DNA of 64,000 nt from Hofstenia miamia (Eukaryota; Xenacoelomorpha; Acoela): NCBI GenBank assembly GCA_004352715.1, contig SCFE01000054.1:1407674-1471673 (forward strand). The letters are read 5' to 3'. Position numbers and translations under genes: made by a program. The notes under the pieces are model-generated. The model had not been told where the DNA came from. It saw only the letters and a program-made list of their open reading frames with translations, and ran no database searches. Position 1 is the stretch's first letter; each line of letters begins with the position of its first letter. Below, piece by piece: positions 10,021 to 20,605 of this stretch.

Positions 10021-11148
10021 CTATTCAAATTTCCATAAATATTTTTGCATGGTAAATTCTTGCGAATTTTTCAGACAAACAGAGTTAATCGGCTTGAAAT
10101 TGTGTGTTTCTGAGAAAAGGCATGACTTCGATTAGATAATCATATAATCTTACTGTGAAAATTGATTCTGTATAGAAAAGAAAAGAACAGTGAATGAGAT
10201 GAATGCCCTGAAACAGCATTCAATCATTATTTGATTCAGACATTACCTACTATATTTATTCTTTAAAATTTTGGTGTCCTTCACAGAGGGATAACGCAAA
10301 CTTTTTGGCAGTTAGTTCATATTTATTATATTGTATAAATGTAAAAAATCTAAAATACGAGTTCTAATAAAAAAATTGGATCAAATGATCAATATTTATA
10401 GTGAAGATGACAGCAGACGTTTTCAAATTCTTTATCTCCATTTCTTACTGCATGATGCAGAGCTTAGAGTAGATTATGAGCCCATTGGAAAACAAGCAGA
10501 AGTAGATTAAAATTTGTAGTTCATTTCGAAATATATACGAAACACTGGCTATTCTCCACATTTTCCAAAAATAGTTATGGAAAAAGAAAAAATTTAAGTA
10601 GTACAAATGAGAAATTAGCTAAACTCATCGTCTTAGGTTTCAAGCCAAGACGAACATGAAATAGAAAGATAGCATTAACAAGAATCTCGTTTAAGTTGAT
10701 TATGCTCAAGATGCATTTCCGTATCTTGATAACGAATTTCAGATGTGCAAAAAGCCTACTTCCAATACATTAAAGCAAATGCATAAGATAGATAGTGTTC
10801 GGATTTCTTTGTTCCAACCTGATAGGTTTCACTTGTGTGTAATATTTTTCTAAGAAAGTCTTTGCCACTTGAAAATTATTCGCAGTCGGATTTTACTCGA
10901 TACTAAAACCTCAGTATTATGCAAATTTTAGATTAACCACTGTCTACCATTTATCAACAAGATTTCTAATAAAGTGATTTTGTATCTTTTCGACATTTTC
11001 CAACGGATGCACTGTTATGAAGATTTAAAAGCAGAGGCATTATGATTGAAAAAATATGCTAAAAGCAACTTTAGGAAATCAGTACAGGAGCTCAGTCATT
11101 GGTAGAAGAACGCCTTCTGCGATTTACAACAACGTCATTTGTGAGAAA

Positions 11149-11183
<35 letters not shown>
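10021..11183. other. No gene; ends in a (TA)n array
   Basis: Nothing recognisable apart from a (TA)n array at about 11150-11183 immediately before the next MITE. Confidence 0.45.
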
Positions 11184-11188
<5 letters not shown>

Positions 11189-11374
11189 GGGCTCTAGATA
11201 CTATGGGATTTGTATCCATACACAATTTCTTGTGTATGAGTTTCAGGTTTTTTCAAAAAAAATTTTTTAACCCGTATCCAGTGCCCTCCGCCATAGTATC
11301 TTGCGCCCGTATAATTTTTTGTTGTATCCAGCGCCTTGTAGATACTTTGCAATTTTGTATCCAAAGCCCGTATA
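11184..11374. mobile_element. Short MITE with TATACGGGCT ends
   Basis: Both ends start TATACGGGCT when read inwards, and the inverted repeat extends to 18 bases with 16 matches (left TATACGGGCTCTAGATAC, right complement TATACGGGCTTTGGATAC). Internally, GTATCCA and CCCGTAT motifs recur several times in both orientations, so much of the element can fold. It lies between two (TA)n arrays, consistent with a TA target preference. No coding capacity; superfamily unknown. Confidence 0.55.
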
Positions 11375-11940
11375 GGTCATATATATATATATATTGTGGC
11401 ATGATGACATTCCTGGAACTTTCATTATTTCAGTTATTGCAATTTCAATATTAATCTTACGAATTTATTTCAATTGTAATTTGGCGAAATGAAATACATA
11501 TCCAAGTATTTTTCATTTATTTCTCTAAGTTTATTCTCAGTAAATTCGTTTTACTTTTATTTTCTTTACTTATTCTTTTATTTAAAATTGTGTTTCTGAT
11601 TCACCAACTGCATCGTTAAAGGCACCCAGACATTGGACGACTTGACTGGCATGTCTCTTCAACTAGGTTAGGTGTACGGCTAGGGTTTTTGTACTGCTTG
11701 TCATTCGTCAGAATATCGTTATTGATTTCAGACCATGACGCTGTTATTTGAACTTGATTTTGGTCTGATACCAACTTTCAATCATTGAGCTTGACATGCA
11801 ATGTTTACAGTAGAAGCAGAAATTGGCAGAAGATATACAGCATTTCTTACCAAATTACTTGATTTCGTTTCACGGTTTCTTTAAATGCATAGTGCAAAAT
11901 GCAGAAGAGTTCAGTGTTCGATAACATAATTCACAGAATT

Positions 11941-12030
11941 CCTTTGTAAGGCTAATGTATCTGTAAAGTTACGCTAACTAAAAGAATGTTTGTGCAAACA
12001 GTTTCAAATATTTTTGATTCACTCATTTTT

Positions 12031-12062
<32 letters not shown>

Positions 12063-12233
12063 NNNNNNNNNNNNNNNNNNNNNNNNNNNNNNNNNNNNNN
12101 NNNNNNNNNNNNNNNNNNNNNNNNNNNNNNNNNNNNNNNNNCCTTTGTAAGGCTAATGTATCTGTAAAGTTACGCTAACTAAAAGAATGTTTGTGCAAAC
12201 AGTTTCAAATATTTTTGATTCACTCATTTTTTG

Positions 12234-12240
<7 letters not shown>
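11941..12240. repeat. Duplicated ~100 bp flanks around a 79-N gap
   Basis: About 100 bases beginning CCTTTGTAAGGCTAATGTAT and ending CTCATTTTTTGATA followed by (TA)n occur at 11941-12062 and again, practically unchanged, at 12142-12270. The gap (12063-12141) sits exactly between them. This is the signature of two overlapping contig ends or haplotypes placed side by side and is most likely an assembly artefact rather than a biological tandem repeat. Confidence 0.8.
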
Positions 12241-12271
<31 letters not shown>

Positions 12272-13601
12272 CAGTATTGTCCAAAAGTTTGGGAATAGTA
12301 TACCTGTCTAAAGCGTGTTTTATGTTATTTCCTGGAAACGTCGTAAAATTTTTGGAATTCCCAATTTTTTCATAAAATTTACAACAGATTCATTTAGCCT
12401 TTCAAATTAACACAAGTTTAGATTTACACACAATACATTTTCACTGAAAAATCACTATCATTATAGTTTGAAATATGGTCCGTGGTAGTGAAATTTCACC
12501 AATAAAGCGTGCTCAAATTCATATCTTGTACGAGGAGGGGTACAATTATCGCACTATAGCTGTTAGAATGGGCGTGTCAATATCTTCGGTATACAGAAGT
12601 GTTACTCGCTATTAGCAACTGCAAAATTTTTCCTCTCGCAAGCAGTCTGGAAGACCAAACGTGACAACCCCTCAGACTGACCGTCTCATTCACCGTTACA
12701 TCGTCAATCAACCATTCCCTTCATCCTCTGAAGTCAAAGCAAATCTAGGTGCGGTAGTGCAGAATGTATCAACACGCACCATTAGGCGTCGATTGAATAC
12801 TACCTTTGACCTTCCATCGTGCAAACCGGCAGCCAAACCCCAATTGTCTTCAAAGAACATTCGAGACCAGTTGCGATTCTGCAGGCTATACCAACACTAC
12901 ACCCTTGAGATGTGGCATCAAGTACTGTTTAGTAACGAATCCAAGATTTGCCAGTTTACATCATACCGGCCAATTAACCAAAGATTCAACACACGTTACA
13001 CGCAACAAACTGTCCGCTCAGCACATTCTGTGATGATTTGGTGTCCTATAACTGCAAATTGGAGTGCTGGTCTGCATTTTGTTCCTCACAACGAGACAGT
13101 CACAGCCAAGGCCTACCTCAAAATAATTCAGGAGAAAATTCCCATGTTTACGCAGCTTCGCGGAACATCTGTACTACAACAAGATTGTGCTCCTTGCCAC
13201 AGTGCCAAAGTTGCAAAACAGTGGATTGCATCACAAGACTTTGAGCTGCTTGAGAACTGTCCGGGAAACTTCCCAGACCTCACCATCGATGAAAATTGCT
13301 GTCATCACATCAAAAACTGTTTAAGGAAACGCCAATGCACATCACTCGACGATCTGAAGGAGCAAATTAAAGTAGTATGGTGCACAGAGATTACTGATGA
13401 TTATTGTAGAAAGCTGGTCAAGTCCATGTCAAATCGCATGTTTGGCCAATAATGGCGGACATAGAAAATATTAGTGAGTTTTTCTGAATTAACGATTTAC
13501 TTTCAACACAGTGCTATCATATTGTTTCTGCATTGGGTTTTTAGTGTAAAATACAAAATTTTTAAATTTGGAAAGTGTTCCCAAACTTTTGGCCAGTACT
13601 G
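12272..13601 (+). mobile_element. Complete Tc1-like element with terminal inverted repeats
   Basis: The ends CAGTATTGTCCAAAAGTTTG (left) and, complemented, CAGTACTGGCCAAAAGTTTG (right) form a ~25 bp inverted repeat with about 22 matches. TA dinucleotides flank both sides (12270-12271 and 13602-13603), the Tc1/mariner target duplication, and the element sits inside a TA-rich array. The 1330 bp length is usual for Tc1 elements with one transposase gene. Terminal repeats look functional, but the transposase inside is inactivated, so it could move only with a transposase supplied in trans. Confidence 0.85.
12475..13452 (+). pseudogene. Tc1-like transposase, one stop and first Asp lost
   Basis: From ATG the frame runs 326 codons, near the family's usual ~340, interrupted only by TAG at 12613-12615 (codon 47). 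Order: a first helix-turn-helix (SPIKRAQIHILYEEGYNYRT, then IAVRMGVSISSVYRSV), a GRPN motif in place of GRPR, a second helix-turn-helix, then the catalytic core. The first catalytic aspartate is replaced: VLFSNESK instead of 'vlfSDEs'. The second is present (LQQDCAPCHSA), and the Glu is kept in PDLTIDEN, with a disturbed NPIEN motif. The enzyme would be inactive even with the stop read through. A recent, lightly decayed copy. Confidence 0.85.
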
Positions 13602-13603
13602 TA

Positions 13604-14128
13604 TATATAAAGAAAGGCTAAACAAATAGTTAATATAATACCCAAATTTGATTATACTCAGAAAATTGTCCGACTTTGTCTTAGCAAAGTTAACTAAACT
13701 AAAACAGTAATTCTTTTATGGCGCTTAATTATTTACTTAGAATTGCATATATGTGAATTCAATTCAAATTTTCGCTAAATGTACATGTATGCTTCCAATA
13801 GTTGTCAATTAATGTTGATATATTAAATATACTGTTGTAGAAAATTACAGAGAGAACATCTGAGGAATGTATATACGTAGCAAATGTTGCGAGAGGCTAC
13901 GCTTTTTGAAGTTGGTGTTTATTAACTGTTCTACTCAATTGATGTTACAAAAAAAAATTTCTTTGGTCGATCTGCAAAAGATTTGCAATTGAATACTTTC
14001 TGAAATTAACCTTATTATAAATGTCCACTAGATATAGTTCATTTTTTGTACATGCCAATTTTCATCACGATTGAAAGAGTGATGATGCAGTTACAATGAT
14101 AAATGTAGGAGTTCCGGATTAAACACAT
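13604..14128. other. No feature recognised
   Basis: AT-rich DNA between the Tc1 element and the next MITE. No coding or structural signal was seen. Confidence 0.45.
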
Positions 14129-14457
14129 CAGGCGCGTACCTAGCAATTTATAAGGGGCGTCGGATTTTTTCTGTAAAGAGCATTTCCATTCTTTTTTTAA
14201 AAAAAATGAAAAAGTTATTCTTCTAGTAATGTGTATATTAACAATCATGGTTCAGTAATGTAATACATATAATATAAAATATGAATATTTTATAACACCA
14301 CGAACGTGGAATAACAAATATGATTTACCATATTTGCTTACCATATAAATACACTGAATGTAACAAGAATATAATTATAGTTTAATTCCAAAAACGGCAG
14401 GTCATCTAAAAAAAGGGGGTCGTTCGCACCCACCGACCCCCCCTAGGTACGCACCTG
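14129..14457. mobile_element. hAT-type MITE (CAGG[C/T]GCGTACCTAG ends)
   Basis: Left end CAGGCGCGTACCTAG and right end CTAGGTACGCACCTG are near-perfect inverted complements (one mismatch in 15). CAG...CTG termini and a GGGGGTCG/CGACCCCCC subterminal run are typical of small non-autonomous hAT elements. There is no open frame. The target duplication is not clean: flanking ACACAT and CACATT share CACAT only out of register, so the exact borders may be off by a few bases. Confidence 0.65.
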
Positions 14458-14990
14458 CACATTGTTTGTAAACACCATCAATTCAATCAAAATTCAATCT
14501 AACTACATAAAATTATCAATGAATGTGATATAGCTTAATATTTGTAAGAGCATTAGCTACAACTTTAGATGTCAATTAAAAGTGTTAGTAAATTATTGAT
14601 ATCAGATTGGATAATATTATTATCATTATAGTACAAATATTACTATATAAATACTGGTAAAATAGTGAGACATCCCGACTAAACAGCGCCTGGGTTAAGT
14701 ATAAGGTTTACAATAGTTTGAAAATATTCTTTGTGCATAATTAATGAAGAAAAGCACACAAAATAAAAATAAGTGAAAAAATTTTTTTCATTATTTTTTG
14801 AAACAGTGTACACAGAGTGAGATGTTAGATATTGTTGTGCAGAGAGCTAGATATAAATGTTATGCGAACCGGTTTTAACCGGATCTTTAAAAATTAGCGC
14901 TTGCTTGGCTACATCTATGCATCTCTGTTCATATTCAACGATAAAGAAAAATATATTCAATTTAAAATCACATCGGTCTATGATTATATG

Positions 14991-15025
<35 letters not shown>

Positions 15026-15335
15026 GANNNNNNNNNNNNNNNNNNNNNNNNNNNNNNNNNNNNNNNNNNNNNNNNNNNNNNNNNNNNNNNNNNNNNNNNN
15101 NNNNNNNNNNNNNNNNNNNNNNNNNNNNNNNNNNNNNNNNNNNNTATATATATATATATATATATATATTTAGAGAGAGAGAGACTTGTTAAACATTATA
15201 TCTTCGATACTATAATTTTCTGATTTAGCTATTTTTCAATTTTACGACTAATTATGAAATCGACAACATGAAATCTAAAATAGGCTATTGACGAAATATA
15301 TATATATATATATATATATACATTAAATATATACA
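14458..15335. other. (TA)n and (GA)n arrays around a 117-N gap
   Basis: Non-coding AT-rich DNA to 14992, then (TA)n, a TTTAGA end, gap 15028-15144, (TA)n again followed by TTTAGAGAGAGAGAGA (15145-15184), and another (TA)n at 15297-15320. The same TTTAGA motif on both sides of the gap suggests the two flanks overlap, as at the 12 kb gap. Confidence 0.6.
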
Positions 15336-16358
15336 TTAAATTTTATTCAACTGAATGCCCCTACTTGCCACACATTTTTTCAAACGGCTTACAAATGATT
15401 CTTTCACACTTTGCAAAATTTTTGGAGTTAATTTCGTGCATTAATTTTCAATGAGTGTGTTTTACTGTTAAATATTTTGCGGATTTCTTTGGAAAACTTC
15501 ATTTTTAATGAAACCCCACAAGAGGAAATCGGGGTGCGCTAAGTCTGGTTATCGGGCAGGCCATCGTAATGAACCATTTCGTCCTATCCAGCGTCCACGA
15601 AAAGTCTCATCAAGGAGTGCTTGTACACGAAGAGTTCAATGAGTTGGCGCCCCATCTTGTTGGAACCATGCAGATTGCAATCGACGTTGTCCTCAAAGCA
15701 TTGGAATGAAATATTCAGATATTAAGGAATAATAGTCATCACCAGTAACAGTTAAAGAATTAAAAAACATTACTGGCAGATATTGGCATCCACACATTGA
15801 TTTTTGGGGATGTGTGTTCCTTCAAAAGTAAATTTTCAGTTGGTTCTGCTGCCAAATGCCCAAACTAGGCAATTATGTCGGTCTATGGTCCCGTTTAAAC
15901 TGAATGTACACTCATCTGAGACAATTAAGTTCTCAAACAAATTGTTCACATGTTCATCAAGAATTCACACGATCCATAAAGTCTTCCTCAGAGAGCTTTT
16001 GATGCAATTGAAGCTCATAGGGTTTGTAGTTCCGCATTTTGTGGAGGATAGTAAATGTAGAGCCAAGCAGTACATCAAGCATATTTCTAATTGCGGGGAC
16101 AGAGTAAAAATTTTCTTTATCCTCAGAATTGCAAAACTTTTTGTGCATTTTCTGGATTTAATGATGAATTTGGTCTCCCTGATCGCAACTTGTTGTCAAC
16201 AGAACCTGTCTCCAAAACTTCTTGTACAAAAGACAAATTTTTTGATGTGTAGGTTTATGTTGAAAGCCTTCTTTTGCAAGCTGCCTTTTAACTGCTGTAG
16301 CGGATTCAGACTTTGCCATTAGACTAACTATTCTAACACGTTCTTGTATTTTGTACAT
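15336..16358 (-). pseudogene. Mariner-family transposase pseudogene, DD41D spacing
   Basis: Read on the minus strand from ATG at 16358: ERVRIVSLMAKSESATAVKR and EGFQHKPTHQKICLLYKKF (N-terminal helix-turn-helix), then YKPYELQLHQKLSEEDF, then IVSDECTFSLNGT (first Asp), WFQQDGAPTH (second Asp), GRWIGRNGSLRWPAR, PDLAHPDFLLWGFIKNEVF (third Asp) and a C-terminus with ESFVSRLKKCVASRG. The total of 1023 bp is normal for mariner. The second and third Asp are separated by 41 codons, i.e. DD41D rather than DD34D. Several frameshifts and at least two in-frame stops (one right after APTH) make it a pseudogene. The 5' end abuts the LINE fragment at 16374. Confidence 0.8.
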
Positions 16359-16373
16359 TTGAACGGAAGTAGA

Positions 16374-17150
16374 GAGACAAATAAGGTATAGGCAGAAGGC
16401 AATGCATGGAGAATACTGGAGGAACACAGAAAAATGTGACCGAGGAGATCGCAACAAGTGGTTAAAGAAGGCAGGACTGAAGAGAGAAACAGAAGCACTA
16501 ATAATGGCAGCACAGGAACAAGCAATAAGAAGAAACTGGGTGAAGAAGCATATAGACAGAAGAGTAGAAGTAAGTGATAAGTGTAGGCTATGTAAGAAAG
16601 AGGCGGAGACAGTAGATCATCTGATAGCAGGGTGTGAGAAGTTGGCACAGAATGAGTATAAGTTCAGGCATGNCAAGTGGTATGAGCACAAGCCACAGGG
16701 CGTCATAGAAAATGAGAAGGTAAGATACTGTGGGACTTCAACATACAGACGAGCAAAGTGATATAAGCACGGAGGCCAGACATAGTAGTGGTAGACAAAG
16801 AGAAAAGATTAGGAACAGTGATAGACATAGCAGTACCAAAGGACAGAAATGTAGAAAGCAAAGAGAAAGAGAAGATAGACAAGTACAGAGAGTTAGCAGA
16901 GGAAATAGAAAGGCTGTGGAAGTTAAAGAAAGTTGAAGTAGTCCCGGTAGTTGTAGGAGCACTACACTAGGAGCAGTGAGTAAGAAGCATAAGAGATACT
17001 TGGAGGAGTTGGGAGTACCAAAGTGGGGAGGAGCAGTAGCACAGAAGGCAGCATTGTTAGGAACAGCTAGAGTCCTGAGGAAAGCTCTCAGACTCCCTGG
17101 GAACTGGTGAGTTCCCCTAGCTGTGAGATGCAAGAATAATAATAATAATA
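16374..17150 (+). pseudogene. LINE ORF2 C-terminal fragment with (AAT)n tail
   Basis: Reading through two frameshifts: RYRQKAMHGEYW, KWLKKAGLKRETEALIMAAQ, the zinc-finger-like CRLCKKEAETVDHLIAGC, KWYEHKPQGVIENEKV, DIVVVDKEKRLGTVIDIAVP, EKIDKYRELAEEIERLWKLK, VEVVPVVVGAL, KHKRYLEELGVPKWGG and ALLGTARVLRKALRLPGNW. This is the conserved region after the reverse transcriptase in a LINE family common in invertebrates. An ambiguous base lies at 16673, next to an apparent ~20-residue deletion. The copy is 5'-truncated, as usual for LINEs, and ends in (AAT)n at about 17130-17150. A much older sibling lies at 2850-3570. Confidence 0.8.
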
Positions 17151-17164
17151 TTAATGAGGGGTTT

Positions 17165-18560
17165 AATTTCCAGTACAAATGCGGTAGGTAACTATTTTAC
17201 AATTAACTACACTAAAAGAAATTGTAAACAGTAATTTTTTTGTTTACAGCTTTAATAAAAATTTGTTCACCATTTTTATGATGTTTTGATCTAAGTAGTA
17301 TATTAAAATTTTTTCTTTGATTTCATAGTGATGTAAGTAAATTTCAGAATATAAATGTCCTCTTATGGTTCTTTCATCCTTGTTCCCAGATGTCTCTAAT
17401 TTTCCCGATGCATGAGTAACTGCAATTATCACATTCATATTGCTAAATATAGAAGAAATTAATTTCTTAGGAATTAGATCTTTGTTGTTGAAAATGTTGT
17501 TTGTAACAAAGAATGTTAATACTGGGACCATTTCGGTTAATTTTAATTTGGTGTTCAATATTTTGATTTTTTCTTTTAACATTTTAACTTGGTTGCTTAA
17601 ATATGGAAGTTTTAAATATACTGGACAAACATTATTTTTATTACTGTCTGCTTCATGAAGTTGTTCTTTATTGCTTTCCTTAAACATCTTGGTTAAATAT
17701 TTTTTAATGAGTTTAATGAAAAAGCCATTGTCTTTAGGGATTTCAAAATTTAAATCTGTTGCATTCGTTAGATATTTGTAGTTTGATAATGTCATTTTTG
17801 CTCATTTAAATAATGCTGTAATTGTGTGTAATTTGTATGACGTATTGTAATTCGAAAAATATGGAATGTAGAGTTTCGAGTTTGTTGTTTTTATGTGCCA
17901 ACTGGTTTCATAATGATGATTAAAATTGTGTATCGTTATATCTAAGAAGTTAAGCTTATTGTTGGTTTCACATTCTATTGTAAATTGAATTTCTGGTAGA
18001 ATGTTGTTTAGATAATTCAAGAATGTGTTTGCATTATCTTTGTTGTTAAAATTTGAAAATATATCATCTACATACCGATAGTAGCATTGAGGAGTAGATA
18101 AAGTTGATGCTTTCATGAAAACTTTTCCTATAATATCCATTGTAAATGCTGATATTGTTGGCCCAAATGCCGATCCTACGGTCATTACATTAATTTTGCG
18201 ACGAAGAACACCATCAAACAGAAAATGGAAGTTCAGTCAGGACATATTTAACAAATTTAATTGCGTTTTATGGTCAATTGGTATTTCTTCTTCTGGTATT
18301 AACTTGATGATGTGATTAAATGTTTTCTCTAATGGAATATTTATAAATAATGATTTTACTAGAAAAAGTTTAGCATTATTTGTTTCATATGTCTCTTTTA
18401 GTCTTGTTAAAAAGTCGTTGGTGTAGTATAGACTAAATTTTTTGGAATGTATTTCTTAAGAAAATTTTCTAACCAATTAGTTAACTTTATGCTTTGGAAA
18501 CTAGTTGTTGATAGAATTAGTCGAATAGATGAATCTTTAGCGTCTTTGCAAATAAAGTTC
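17165..18560 (-). pseudogene. Penelope-like element: reverse transcriptase plus GIY-YIG remnant
   Basis: Minus strand, in order: SIRLILSTTSFQSIKLTNWL (about 18535); after a frameshift LFLVKSLFINIPLEKTFNHI (motif A region, expected Asp replaced by Leu); MTVGSAFGPTISAFTMDIIG (motif B); CYYRYVDDIF (motif C, catalytic DD intact); NKLNFLDITIHNF; SKLYIPYFSNYNTSYKLHTI; LPYLSNQVKMLKEKI; and in another frame YECDNCSYSCIGKIRD, then ERTIRGHLYSEIYLHH, the GIY-YIG endonuclease remnant. Two in-frame stops, both TGA (in NMS*LNF and ALFK*AK), plus frameshifts show loss of function. Presence of both RT and GIY-YIG parts separates it from LINEs. The 3' UTR resembles the PLE at 7.8-8.2 kb and is cut off near the LINE tail. 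Confidence 0.85.
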
Positions 18561-20546
18561 TTTATGTAGTTTAATGTAGTTAAAATTTGAAAAACTATTT
18601 AAAGTTCTGAAAATTTTACTAAAGTTTCTCAATTTAATAAAAGAAAGAGAAAGAATGTGAGATTCTGTCCAAAAGTTATACCGTTGCTAGCTATGAGAAA
18701 GAACCGATTTCAAAGCTATTCCCAATTAAGTATTAAGTTAAATTTTGAATTTGTTAAGTTAAATCATTAAAAATGAATTCTTTAAAGAAATTGAATTAAA
18801 GATTCAAAAGTGAACTATTGCAATTATCAAAGCAAATACTAAATGTTTAATGCCAGTGTGAAAAAATAAATTTCTAGCGAATTATTTTTGGATTCTGCCT
18901 AACAAAGAAATTGTTTATAATCGAATTAACTGTTGGGCAATTCACAAAGAGGTGATGAATTCATTATTGTAATAAATTTTATTTCAAAGTGGCAATTGAC
19001 ATTCGTCTGCCAAATCAATCGAATAAACGCTCCTTCATATTCCAAGTGGGATAGCCTTTTTTACAACATTCAAGAGCGTTACGAAATGTGCTGGAAACAT
19101 GGTAATAATAATAAACACAATTCAAATAGCCAGAAGACATTTACATTTGTATTTAATTTTCTCAAAGACACTCCTTTGTAAAAGACAAATATTTTCATTG
19201 AAGTTCTTCTTTTCGAAATTAATTAATTCATAGACATCAAGAATTCATTTAAGATAAATACCAAGAAATATTACCATGAAATTCGTCTAAATGATATAAA
19301 ATTCTTTGAAAAATTTGAAAAAATCTGTGCTAAAAATTTGTTCCATTCTGCTACGCCTATCATATATTCGATTGAAATTCATAAAACCTAGGATGCATTC
19401 CTTAACAACGTATTTATAAAAATGAAAATAAATGTTTTGTTGGGCAGTTACATTATGTAGTATTATTTAAAATTTCTCACAAAGCAATAATAAAGTAAAA
19501 CTGTGACTCTGCGATGCCATCTATCGAATAAAAAATTCCCTTCATTGATAATTTCTAATTAGTTCTGCTTATTAAATTACGAAAATAAATAGCACGTGTA
19601 TAATTATTAAACGGCATTTTATAATTTAGATTAAGCTGCAAACTGTTTTGAATTATTTGGACGTAATAATTTGTTATTCTATACACCCGATAACGTTATT
19701 GCTGTTATTTTGTAAATACACAAAATTGTATTTACCTAACATAACATAAGCAAGTATAGTAAGTATATACGATTTGCCTACAATATCATATACTTAAGAC
19801 GATCTCGAGTTAACTCGAGCTAGCCTGAGCCAACCCATTTAAATAGCGCAGATTTATTAACCGACCGATCTACAGATTATGTGGAAATAAATGCATGCAT
19901 ATGAATATAGTGATATATTGTATATACATACATAGACAAATATTGATTAGTCCACTCTAAATATTTATCACAGCTAATTCAATTTCGAGTGTAAGTGCCA
20001 ATTTCGTTTGACAGTGTCATTGCCGAATAGTATACTATAATAAATCGTAAATACATTCCAGTCGCTTTTTCGAGCTTGTCAAACTTTGTGATATCCCGTT
20101 GTCGTCATGAGTGATCCATATATTTATTTAGCAACGCAAAGCGGCGCTCGATTACGAACACCAATAAGAAAAATATAAACATTTTAATATTTCGTTTTAT
20201 TAAATTTGCTTGCATCAGTTTGAATTTAGCTTGACATTCGTTAATGACAAATTCCCCCGTACGAAACTTGTTTTGGTTTCCCTTCCGTGCACGAATTGCA
20301 GGTATGAACAATTAGCTTTATCAAGGTGTTAAATTGTATTATATTGCATTATTTTCATTCTCTGAAAAAGATCATCCGACTATCTATCGCATGACGTCAT
20401 TTGTAACTTGATTCGCGATTGGTGCATATACTTCATTAAAAATATCAATCTCCTAAGATGTGAGAATGCGCCGGTGAACAGCAGTTCATATTATATTAAT
20501 GGACAGAATTTTATAATCACTAATGTCAAAAAAATTTAAAAATGTT
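18561..20546. other. Mostly unrecognised; one 16 bp palindrome
   Basis: No coding signal. A perfect palindrome CTCGAGTTAACTCGAG lies at 19804-19819, and a CRE-type TGACGTCA at 20392-20399. At about 20290 the plus strand reads GAATTGCAG then GTATGA, a good splice donor, after a short less AT-rich stretch, but no coding frame supports an exon. Confidence 0.35.
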
Positions 20547-20605
20547 GGATTCAAACCCCTCGTTTCTACGTTCAGTAGAGGTAACGCTTTTTTGTTGAAA
20601 TTCCA
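20547..20605 (-). repeat. tRNA-derived SINE head on the minus strand
   Basis: On the minus strand a degraded A-box region (TGGAATTTCAACA) is followed by AGCGTTACCTCTACTGAACG, a TCTAC/GTAGA anticodon-like stem, and GGGTTTGAATCC (20558-20547), an excellent B box. The arrangement matches the 5' two-thirds of a tRNA, but the A box is eroded and the acceptor stem is missing, so it is a SINE or tRNA relic. Confidence 0.4.

Noticed and set aside
12806-13244. Additional plus-strand frames within the Tc1 element
   Set aside because: They are alternative-frame shadows of the transposase frame, which carries all recognisable motifs.
16328-17178. Leu/Ser-rich minus-strand frames around 16.3-17.2 kb
   Set aside because: They are antisense to the purine-rich LINE coding strand and only reflect its composition.
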